From Pseudomonas eucalypticola (lineage in GTDB: Bacteria > Pseudomonadota > Gammaproteobacteria > Pseudomonadales > Pseudomonadaceae), in contig NZ_CP056030.1 in the NCBI RefSeq assembly GCF_013374995.1, positions 5,922,501 to 5,986,500 of the forward strand: a stretch of 64,000 nt of DNA. The letters run 5' to 3'. Of this stretch, positions 57,578 to 64,000 are shown piece after piece. A program made the position numbers and the translations under genes. Under the pieces are notes generated by a model that did not search any database, was not told the DNA's origin, and saw only the letters and a program-made list of their open reading frames with translations. How positions within the stretch are numbered: position 1 is the stretch's first letter; every line of letters begins with the position of its first letter.

Positions 57578-57606
57578 TTAACAAACTATTTTTAAGACTC
57601 TATAAA
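57578..57606 (+). promoter_or_regulatory. Near-consensus sigma-70 promoter for the alginate lyase gene
   Basis: TTAACA at 57578-57583 and TATAAA at 57601-57606 with a 17-bp spacer each match the consensus at 5 of 6 positions, in an A/T-rich patch that stands out in this genome. The transcript would start about 75 bases before the ATG at 57690. The rest of the 336-bp gap 57354-57689 shows no gene. Confidence 0.6.
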
Positions 57607-57689
57607 GAGCGCCCTCTCAATCCCGAGCTCAAGCGGCCGGGTTGGTTTCTCGGCAGTCGACCGCCGCGATAATATGGAAGGCTACTATC

Positions 57690-58364
57690 ATGATCGACCT
57701 CTCGACCTGGATGCTGAGTGTTCCCGAAGGTACCCCAGCCCAGACCATCAGCACCCCCACCCTGGTCTCCGGCTTCAAGGACAAGTATTTCCATTCCGAC
57801 ACCGGCACGCTGTTCTTCTGGGCGCCCGTGACCGGCACGGTGACTGAAAGCGCCATCTACCCGCGCTGTGAATTGCGTGAGGCCAATGCCGACGGCTCCG
57901 TTCGCAACTGGCTGTATGGCGCCGCCGACAACACCCTTCGCGCTACGCTCAGCGTCGACCAGGTGCCCTCCTCGGGCAAGGTGGTGATCGGCCAGATTCA
58001 CGTGTACGGCAGCAACCAGCCGCTGCTCAAGGTTGAATACCAGTACAAGACCAAGACTCAGACCGGCAACATCGTCGCCAAGGTGCGCTACCACCTGGAC
58101 GATGACGAGCCCACGGTGATCCAGGTCGCCACCGGCGTGCCGCTGGGCAAGCAGTTCAACTACCTGATTCATCTGAGCCCGGGTGGCATGCTCAGCGTCG
58201 ACTCCGCCGGCTACACATGGGCCGACCAGATCAGCGCCACCTGGAAGGCATCACAGCTGTACTTCAAGGCCGGGGTGTACACCCAGGACAATACCGGTGA
58301 CACCACGGAAGGCGGCACCGTGACCTTCTACAAGCTGGCGATTGCCCATAGCACCTCGTCGTGA
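57690..58364 (+). CDS. Polysaccharide lyase family 7 (alginate lyase)
   Basis: Cleaves alginate by beta-elimination. The 224-residue jelly-roll enzyme has all three PL7 motifs: RCELRE (the R-x-E-L-R element, near residue 53), VIGQIHVYG (QIH with the catalytic His, near 111) and YFKAGVYTQ (with the catalytic Tyr region, near 192). No signal peptide is visible at the ATG 57690 start, as in the compact PL7 enzyme PA1167 of P. aeruginosa. Export by another route or release by lysis is therefore an open point. GGAAGG lies upstream. A bidirectional terminator separates it from fba. Confidence 0.9.
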   Translation: MIDLSTWMLSVPEGTPAQTISTPTLVSGFKDKYFHSDTGTLFFWAPVTGTVTESAIYPRCELREANADGSVRNWLYGAADNTLRATLSVDQVPSSGKVVIGQIHVYGSNQPLLKVEYQYKTKTQTGNIVAKVRYHLDDDEPTVIQVATGVPLGKQFNYLIHLSPGGMLSVDSAGYTWADQISATWKASQLYFKAGVYTQDNTGDTTEGGTVTFYKLAIAHSTSS

Positions 58365-58449
58365 GGCAGTACCCGGCAGCGTTACCGGCCGCAGCGGCGG
58401 CATGCCGGTGTAGCCGCCCATAGGGATATGGCAGCTGGGCAGCAGAAAA

Positions 58450-58472
58450 AAGCCCCGCACGAGGCGGGGCTT
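58450..58472. terminator. Bidirectional rho-independent terminator between PL7 and fba
   Basis: AAGCCCCGC at 58450-58458 and GCGGGGCTT at 58464-58472 form a 9-bp stem with a 5-base loop. An A-run precedes it and TTGTTTT follows it, so it works for both the alginate lyase gene and fba. Confidence 0.9.
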
Positions 58473-58489
58473 GTTTTACAACCAGGTAC

Positions 58490-59554
58490 TCAGTTGACCT
58501 TGGCAGCCAGCTCGCCCTTGGCGTAACGCTGGAACATCGCTTCCAGCGAGATCGGCTTGATCTTCGAAGCATTGCCGGCGGTGCCGAAGGCTTCGTAGCG
58601 GGCGATGCACACGTCACGCATGGCCTTCACGGTTTCACCGAAGAATTTGCGCGGGTCGAATTCGCTCGGGTTGGTGGCCATCAGGCGGCGCATGGCGCCG
58701 GTGGACGCCAGGCGCAGGTCGGTGTCGATGTTGACCTTGCGCACGCCGTGCTTGATGCCCTCGACGATTTCCTCGACAGGCACGCCGTAGGTTTCCTTGA
58801 TGTCGCCGCCGTACTGGTTGATGATCGCCAGCCACTCCTGCGGTACCGAGGAAGAACCGTGCATCACCAGGTGGGTGTTGGGGATACGCTTGTGGATTTC
58901 CTTGATACGGTCGATCGCCAGCACGTCGCCGGTAGGCGGCTTGGTGAACTTGTAGGCGCCATGGCTGGTGCCGATGGCGATCGCCAGGGCATCGACCTGG
59001 GTCAGCTTGACGAAGTCAGCGGCTTCTTCAGGGTCGGTCAGCATCTGGCTGTGGTCCAGTTGACCTTCGGCACCGATCCCGTCTTCTTCACCAGCCATGC
59101 CGGTTTCCAGCGAACCCAGGCAGCCCAGCTCGCCTTCCACCGACACACCACAGGCGTGGGCCATGGCCACGGTCTGCTGGGTGACGCGCACGTTGTAGTC
59201 ATAGTCGGTCGGGGTCTTGCCGTCGACGCCCAGGGAGCCGTCCATCATCACCGAGCTGAAGCCCAGTTGAATGGAGCGCTGGCACACGTCAGGGCTGGTG
59301 CCGTGGTCTTGGTGCATGCACACCGGAATGTGCGGAAACTCTTCGATCGCCGCCAGGATCAGGTGGCGCAGGAAAGGTGCGCCAGCGTATTTGCGGGCGC
59401 CCGCGGACGCCTGGACGATTACCGGGGAGTCAGTCTTGTCAGCGGCTTCCATGATGGCGCGCATCTGCTCAAGGTTGTTGACGTTGAAGGCTGGTACGCC
59501 GTAGCCGAATTCAGCGGCGTGGTCCAGCATCTGGCGCATGCTAATGAGTGCCAT
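58490..59554 (-). CDS. fba: Fructose-1,6-bisphosphate aldolase, class II
   Basis: Zinc aldolase interconverting fructose bisphosphate with glyceraldehyde-3-phosphate and dihydroxyacetone phosphate; in pseudomonads it mainly serves gluconeogenesis. It has 354 residues. Metal ligands are in [20 protein letters not shown] and [10 protein letters not shown]. The start at ATG 59554 ([15 protein letters not shown]) is the family one; the frame stays open to 59683. Last gene of the tkt-epd-pgk-fba block. Confidence 0.96.
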   Translation of the reverse strand: MALISMRQMLDHAAEFGYGVPAFNVNNLEQMRAIMEAADKTDSPVIVQASAGARKYAGAPFLRHLILAAIEEFPHIPVCMHQDHGTSPDVCQRSIQLGFSSVMMDGSLGVDGKTPTDYDYNVRVTQQTVAMAHACGVSVEGELGCLGSLETGMAGEEDGIGAEGQLDHSQMLTDPEEAADFVKLTQVDALAIAIGTSHGAYKFTKPPTGDVLAIDRIKEIHKRIPNTHLVMHGSSSVPQEWLAIINQYGGDIKETYGVPVEEIVEGIKHGVRKVNIDTDLRLASTGAMRRLMATNPSEFDPRKFFGETVKAMRDVCIARYEAFGTAGNASKIKPISLEAMFQRYAKGELAAKVN

Positions 59555-59657
59555 TGTGAGTCTCTCTCCCGGTCGAGGGTCGTTAATCGTGCAAGCCTGC
59601 CGTAGCGGCGGCTGCCATTCAAGTAGTGTAGGCCGGACATGTGCCCGGCCCTGCTCA

Positions 59658-59981
59658 TCACTGGGCCTTGCAGGCCCGGCCAATCAAATCGTTGGTCGCG
59701 ACCCAGTACACCAGGCCTTCATTGCCTTTGCTGTGGAACGCCAGCACGCCATCGCTGTACAGCTCGCCCGACGCACCGGGCTCAGCCTTGAGGTGGTACA
59801 CCTGGGTGCTGCCACCCAGCTTCACTTCCACGCTGTTCTTGCCGGCATCCAGGTAACGCCAATCGACGCTAGCCTGGCTGTCGCAGGTCCAGTGGGTCCA
59901 GTCAGCGGGCGCCGGGGCCTGATTGAAACTTGCACAACCACCCAGCATTGCAAACGCCATCATGGCCACAAAGCCTTTCAT
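59658..59981 (-). CDS. MliC-family lysozyme-inhibitor-like lipoprotein
   Basis: A 107-residue lipoprotein. The signal ends in the lipobox MLGGCAS, with acylated Cys near residue 16. The mature part [15 protein letters not shown] ... and the conserved cysteine pair (WTCDS and GRACKAQ) match the small beta-barrel MliC fold that blocks C-type lysozyme. It is anchored to the outer or inner membrane facing the periplasm. The ATG at 59981 is used. It sits between the small lipoprotein gene and fba, as in other pseudomonads. Confidence 0.83.
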   Translation of the reverse strand: MKGFVAMMAFAMLGGCASFNQAPAPADWTHWTCDSQASVDWRYLDAGKNSVEVKLGGSTQVYHLKAEPGASGELYSDGVLAFHSKGNEGLVYWVATNDLIGRACKAQ

Positions 59982-60077
59982 TTTACTTCCTCGCTTGCAG
60001 CGCAACGGCAGGCCATGGCCTGCCGCTCAATTCCATCGGACTGAAAAGCCCGCCGGTTGTTCCGACCAGCGGTCGAC

Positions 60078-60302
60078 TCAAGGGCAACCCTGCCCCGGAG
60101 CCTGGCGCTCGGTGTCGTACTTTTCGAGGCCATCCGGGCCCAGGCGCTTGTTGATGACCGGCGCCGTCTCCGCCTGCCAGTCAGACTGGTAACAGCCGCC
60201 CTTGCCCGGCACGTGGTCGGGCTGGGCCGGGGCAGTGTCAGCCTTATGGGCACAGCCTGCCAGCGCAGTGGCCAACAGCAACAACGGCAATGCCTTGGTC
60301 AT
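60078..60302 (-). CDS. Small lipoprotein of unknown function
   Basis: A 74-residue predicted lipoprotein. The signal peptide MTKALPLLLLATALAGC ends in an ALAGC lipobox. The short mature part carries GKGGCYQSDWQAE and a terminal GQGCP, two cysteines that could pair. It begins 32 bases after the pgk stop and precedes the MliC-like gene; both lie between pgk and fba. No function is known for the family. Confidence 0.8.
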   Translation of the reverse strand: MTKALPLLLLATALAGCAHKADTAPAQPDHVPGKGGCYQSDWQAETAPVINKRLGPDGLEKYDTERQAPGQGCP

Positions 60303-60334
60303 CTGGACGCTTCCTTTCCACCTGTGCATGAGGA

Positions 60335-61498
60335 TCAGCCTTTGGCCCGCTGCTCCAGCATTTCGACGGCCGGCAGCACCTTGCCCTCAACGAACTCGAG
60401 GAAGGCACCACCGCCGGTGGAAATGTAGGAAATATCTTGGCCAACGCCATACTTGTCGATGGCCGCCAAGGTGTCACCGCCGCCAGCGATGGAGAACGCC
60501 GGGCTTTCGGCGATCGCCTTGGCCAGCACCTTGGTGCCATTGCCGAACTGGTCGAACTCGAACACGCCCACCGGACCGTTCCACAGGATGGTCTTGGAGG
60601 ACTTCAGCAACTGCGCGAACTGTTCAGCGGTTTGCGGCCCGATATCCAGGATCATGTCGTCTTCGGCCACGTCGGCGATGAGCTTGACGGTGGCTTCGGC
60701 GGTTTCCGCGAACTGTTTGGCGACCACTACGTCCACCGGCAACGGTACGCTGACCTTGGCAGCGATTTCACGGGCGGTGTCCAGCAGGTCCGGCTCGTAC
60801 AGCGACTTGCCGACGGGGTGCCCGGCCGCGGCCAGGAAAGTGTTGGCGATACCGCCGCCAACGATCAGTTGGTCGCAGATCTGGCTCAGGCTATTGAGTA
60901 CGTCCAGCTTGGTGGATACCTTGGAGCCGGCAACGATGGCTGCCATTGGCTTGGCCGGCGCGCCCAGGGCCTTGCCCAGCGCATCCAGTTCGGCGGCCAG
61001 CAGCGGGCCCGCTGCAGCGACTTTGGCGAACTTGGCCACGCCGTGGGTGGAACCCTCGGCACGGTGGGCGGTGCCGAAGGCGTCCATCACGAACACGTCG
61101 CACAAAGCCGCGTATTTGTGTGCCAGCTCATCGGCGTTTTTCTTCTCGCCCTTGTTGAAGCGCACGTTCTCGAACAGCACCAGGTCGCCAGCGTTCACCT
61201 GGACACCGTCCAGGTAATCGGCCACCAGCGGCACGTCGCGGCCCAAGGCTTTGCTCAGGTAGTCGGCCACGGGCTTGAGGCTGTTCTCGGCGGAAAACTC
61301 GCCTTCGGTCGGGCGGCCCAGGTGCGAGCAGACCATCACCGCGGCGCCTTTCTCCAGCGCCAGTTTGATGGTCGGCAGCGAGGCCAGGATACGCGCGTCG
61401 CTGGTGACCACACCGTCCTTCACGGGGACGTTGAGGTCTTCGCGAATCAGCACGCGCTTACCATGCAGATCGAGGTCGGTCATCTTCAACACAGTCAT
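60335..61498 (-). CDS. pgk: Phosphoglycerate kinase
   Basis: Cytoplasmic glycolytic/gluconeogenic kinase interconverting 1,3-bisphosphoglycerate and 3-phosphoglycerate, 387 residues as usual. Substrate-binding [15 protein letters not shown] is near the N-terminus, [11 protein letters not shown] near 59. The nucleotide-binding C-domain is seen in [15 protein letters not shown] and the terminal [13 protein letters not shown] ... [13 protein letters not shown]. It is 12 bases after epd on the same strand. Confidence 0.97.
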   Translation of the reverse strand: MTVLKMTDLDLHGKRVLIREDLNVPVKDGVVTSDARILASLPTIKLALEKGAAVMVCSHLGRPTEGEFSAENSLKPVADYLSKALGRDVPLVADYLDGVQVNAGDLVLFENVRFNKGEKKNADELAHKYAALCDVFVMDAFGTAHRAEGSTHGVAKFAKVAAAGPLLAAELDALGKALGAPAKPMAAIVAGSKVSTKLDVLNSLSQICDQLIVGGGIANTFLAAAGHPVGKSLYEPDLLDTAREIAAKVSVPLPVDVVVAKQFAETAEATVKLIADVAEDDMILDIGPQTAEQFAQLLKSSKTILWNGPVGVFEFDQFGNGTKVLAKAIAESPAFSIAGGGDTLAAIDKYGVGQDISYISTGGGAFLEFVEGKVLPAVEMLEQRAKG

Positions 61499-61510
61499 GT
61501 GTTCAGTCCT

Positions 61511-62569
61511 TCAAGCCTGTTTTGATTGTTGGTTGACGACGTACAGAAAGTGTTCTGCCACGTCGAGCATGCGGTTGGCGAACCCCCACTCGTTGTCGAA
61601 CCAGGCCAGGATGTTGACCAGGCGCGGGCCTGATACACGGGTCTGGCTGGCATCGACGATGGCCGAATGCGGGTCATGGTTGAAATCACAGCTGGCGTGC
61701 GGCAGTTCGGTGTAGGCCACCAACCCCTTGAGCGGCCCGCTGAGCGCGGCGTCATGGAGAATACGGTTGACCTCCCGGGCGTCGGTGTCGCGTTTCACTT
61801 GCAGGGTGATGTCCAGGCAGGACACGTTCACGGTCGGCACGCGCACTGCTTTGGCCTGGATACGGCCACCGAGTTCCGGTAGCAACCGCTCGATTCCGCG
61901 CGCCAGCCCGGTGGATACCGGGATGATCGACTGGAAGGCCGAGCGGGTACGGCGCAGGTCCTCGGCATGGTAGGCATCGATCACCGGCTGGTCATTCATG
62001 GCTGAATGGATGGTGGTGATCGAGATGTACTCAAGGCCCAGGGCCTCATCCAGCAACCGCAGCAACGGCACGCTGCAGTTGGTGGTGCAGGAAGCGTTGG
62101 ACACCAGCGTCTCGGTACCGGTCAATACCTGCTGGTTGATGCCGAACACCACAGTGGCGTCGACATCGGTCTCGCTGGCCATGGGCTGGGAGAACAGCAC
62201 CCGTGGCGCGCCGGCGTCGATGAAGCGCTGGCCGTCGGCACGGGTATGCCAGGCCCCGGAGCATTCCAGTACGAGGTCGACGTCAAGCGCCGCCCAGTCG
62301 ATGCCCTCGGGGGTGGCGCTGCGCAGTACTTTCACGCAGTCGCCATTGATCATCAGACAATCGCCTTCGCTGCGCACCTGGCCAGGAAAGCGGCCGTGGG
62401 TAGAGTCGAAGCGTGTCAGGTATTCCAGGCTGGCCATGTCGGCCAGGTCGTTGATGGCAACCACCTCGACGCCCGCTTCGGCGCCCCGCTCGTAAAGCGC
62501 GCGCATGACACAACGGCCGATGCGGCCGTAGCCATTGAGTGCAACTTTATAGGGACGCGGCTGGGGCAT
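61511..62569 (-). CDS. epd: D-erythrose-4-phosphate dehydrogenase
   Basis: GAPDH-fold dehydrogenase that oxidises erythrose 4-phosphate on the way to pyridoxal phosphate. It has 352 residues. The NAD-binding start VALNGYGRIGRCVMRALYERG and the catalytic cysteine in SNASCTTNCSVPLL are intact. Placement between tkt and pgk and the epd-type sequence around TRFDSTHGRF favour Epd over a glycolytic GAPDH, although the two cannot be separated with full certainty. A REP element separates it from tkt. Confidence 0.9.
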   Translation of the reverse strand: MPQPRPYKVALNGYGRIGRCVMRALYERGAEAGVEVVAINDLADMASLEYLTRFDSTHGRFPGQVRSEGDCLMINGDCVKVLRSATPEGIDWAALDVDLVLECSGAWHTRADGQRFIDAGAPRVLFSQPMASETDVDATVVFGINQQVLTGTETLVSNASCTTNCSVPLLRLLDEALGLEYISITTIHSAMNDQPVIDAYHAEDLRRTRSAFQSIIPVSTGLARGIERLLPELGGRIQAKAVRVPTVNVSCLDITLQVKRDTDAREVNRILHDAALSGPLKGLVAYTELPHASCDFNHDPHSAIVDASQTRVSGPRLVNILAWFDNEWGFANRMLDVAEHFLYVVNQQSKQA

Positions 62570-62631
62570 GAGGTGCTCACTGGAAACAATGGGTCAAACC
62601 TTGCTGCATGGCGGCATGCCCATGCAGGTGC

Positions 62632-62692
62632 GGGAGCTGGCTTGCCAGCGAGCTTCTGATGCCCTCAAAAGCTCGCTGGCAAGCCAGCTCCC
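62632..62692. repeat. REP element with 24-bp perfect arms between tkt and epd
   Basis: GGGAGCTGGCTTGCCAGCGA... at 62632-62655 and its exact complement at 62669-62692 flank a 13-base loop. This is the common pseudomonad REP sequence in inverted arrangement. Between two same-strand genes it can stabilise or attenuate the transcript. A decayed relative is at 8190-8224. Confidence 0.85.
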
Positions 62693-62715
62693 ACACCAGC
62701 CAGGCAGGCGGTACA

Positions 62716-64000
62716 TCAGTCTTCCAGCAGTTCTTCAGCGGTACCGACGACATTGTCGACGGTGAAGCCGAACTCTTCGAACAGCTCGGCCGCAGGGCCG
62801 GACTCGCCGAAGGTGGTCATGCCGATGACACGGCCTTCCAGGCCCACGTACTTGTACCAGTAGTCAGCATGCGCGGCTTCGATGGCAATGCGCGCACCCA
62901 CTTCCAGCGGCAGCACGGCCTGCTTGTAGCTGGCGTCCTGGGCCTCGAAGACGCTGGTGCACGGCATCGACACCACGCGAACCTTGCGGCCCTGCTCGGC
63001 CAGCTTGGCCTGTGCGCTGATGGCCAGGCCCACTTCGGAACCAGTGGCGATCAGGATCAGTTCCGGCTCGCCCTCGCAATCCTTGAGCACATAACCACCG
63101 CGCTCGATGTCGGCCAGTTGCGCGGCATCACGTGGCTGGTGCTGCAGGTTCTGCCGCGAAAACACCAGGGCCGAAGGGCCGTCGTTGCGCTGGATGGCGT
63201 GCTTCCAGGCCACGGCGGATTCAACGGCGTCGGCTGGGCGCCAGGTGTCCAGGTTCGGCGTGCAGCGCAGGCTGGCCAGTTGCTCGATCGGCTGGTGAGT
63301 CGGGCCGTCTTCGCCCAGGCCGATGGAGTCGTGGGTGAACACATACACCACACGCTTCTTCATCAGGGCCGACATGCGCACGGCGTTGCGGGCGTACTCC
63401 ATGAAGATCAGGAACGTGGCGCCGTAAGGCACGAAACCGCCGTGCAGGGCGATACCGTTCATGATGGCGCTCATGCCGAACTCGCGAACGCCGTAGTGCA
63501 GGTAGTTGCCACCTGGGGCTTCGGCGCTGATGCTCTGGCTACCTTTCCAGAAGGTCAGGTTGGAGCTCGCCAGGTCAGCCGAGCCGCCCAGCAGTTCCGG
63601 CAGCAGCGGGCCGAAGGCGTTCAGAGCGTTCTGGCTGGCCTTGCGGCTGGCGATGGTTTCGCCCTTGGCAACCACTTCGGCGATCCAGGCATCGGCCTTT
63701 TGCGCGAAGTCGGCTGGCAACTCACCGGCCATGCGGCGGATGAATTCGTTGGCCAATTCCGGGTGGGCGGCCGAGTACGCGGCGAAACGCTGGTCCCATT
63801 CGGCTTCCAGCGCACGACCGTTTTCCTTGGCATCCCATTCGGCGTAGATGTCGGCCGGGATTTCGAAGGCAGCGTGGTTCCATTTCAGCGCGGCACGGGT
63901 CAGGGCCACTTCTTCGGCACCCAGGGCCGAGCCGTGGGACTCTTCCTTGCCTTGCTTGTTCGGCGAACCGAAACCAATGGTGGTCTTGCAGCAGATCAGG
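62716..64000 (-). CDS. tkt: Transketolase, C-terminal 427 residues (cut by window edge)
   Basis: Thiamine-diphosphate enzyme of the pentose phosphate pathway. The frame enters at the right edge and ends at 62716, so roughly the N-terminal third of about 665 residues is missing. Visible are [22 protein letters not shown] (too long to be chance), the PYR-domain [46 protein letters not shown] and the C-terminal transketolase domain with [15 protein letters not shown]. It leads into epd-pgk-fba on the same strand. Confidence 0.96.
   Translation of the reverse strand, partial: LICCKTTIGFGSPNKQGKEESHGSALGAEEVALTRAALKWNHAAFEIPADIYAEWDAKENGRALEAEWDQRFAAYSAAHPELANEFIRRMAGELPADFAQKADAWIAEVVAKGETIASRKASQNALNAFGPLLPELLGGSADLASSNLTFWKGSQSISAEAPGGNYLHYGVREFGMSAIMNGIALHGGFVPYGATFLIFMEYARNAVRMSALMKKRVVYVFTHDSIGLGEDGPTHQPIEQLASLRCTPNLDTWRPADAVESAVAWKHAIQRNDGPSALVFSRQNLQHQPRDAAQLADIERGGYVLKDCEGEPELILIATGSEVGLAISAQAKLAEQGRKVRVVSMPCTSVFEAQDASYKQAVLPLEVGARIAIEAAHADYWYKYVGLEGRVIGMTTFGESGPAAELFEEFGFTVDNVVGTAEELLED

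Noticed and set aside
57469..57672. 67-residue plus-strand frame upstream of the alginate lyase
   Set aside because: It spans the promoter region, has no ribosome site, and its composition is unlike neighbouring proteins.

Overview
The window is high-GC DNA from a Pseudomonas chromosome, most likely of the P. putida / P. fluorescens side of the genus. This rests on gene content and order: the glycine betaine, carnitine and choline catabolic genes follow the layout known from P. aeruginosa and P. putida, and the right end carries the tkt-epd-pgk-fba block typical of pseudomonads. REP-type inverted repeats of the genus are present. No rRNA, tRNA, IS element, phage or CRISPR array was recognised.

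Positions 1-46500 are almost entirely devoted to quaternary-amine metabolism. Choline enters by BetT (40608-42224) or the CbcXWV ABC transporter (37511-40548) and is oxidised to glycine betaine by BetA and BetB under BetI. Carnitine is bound by CaiX and converted to glycine betaine by CdhA, CdhC and CdhB (27079-30415, regulator CdhR). GbcAB demethylate betaine to dimethylglycine. DgcAB with a dedicated EtfAB pair make sarcosine, SoxBDA make glycine, GlyA makes serine and SdaB makes pyruvate. GbdR (34213-35316) is the expected master activator. I found 21-bp-spaced direct repeats with a GTCG half-site upstream of cbcX, between gbcB and gbcA, upstream of caiX, and (weaker) upstream of the dipeptidase-dgcA operon. 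They are good candidates for GbdR and CdhR operators. A threonine aldolase, two chemoreceptors and a zapA-like cell-division pair are embedded in the cluster.

The cluster is interrupted in places by accessory-looking DNA. The most striking stretch is 13507-16226, between gbcA and etfB. It starts with four copies of a compound repeat: paired TGATCA-like sites 11 bp apart, then a DnaA-box-like TTATCCACA, then an inverted TGTGGGCAA at a fixed spacing. A 16-bp palindrome, a small membrane protein gene and an orphan lower-GC ABC exporter gene follow. Two unrecognised lower-GC genes (24189-24959 and 30525-31337) may be distant relatives of each other. An MFS transporter plus metal-dependent hydrolase pair of unknown substrate lies next to gbdR.

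Positions 46600-57353 hold housekeeping and membrane genes: the MFS exporter mdtD, RNA helicase dbpA, an HI0933-type flavoprotein, yccS, a periplasmic solute-binding protein, elaA, a winged-helix protein, a YgjP-like metallopeptidase and a REC-PAS-GGDEF-EAL protein. Next comes a cytoplasm-type PL7 alginate lyase with a near-consensus promoter. The right end (58490-64000, minus strand) is central carbon metabolism: tkt (cut by the window edge), epd, pgk, two small lipoprotein genes and fba. A dispersed hairpin element with a core like TTCCCGAGCTTCGCCCGGTC occurs at four gene ends.
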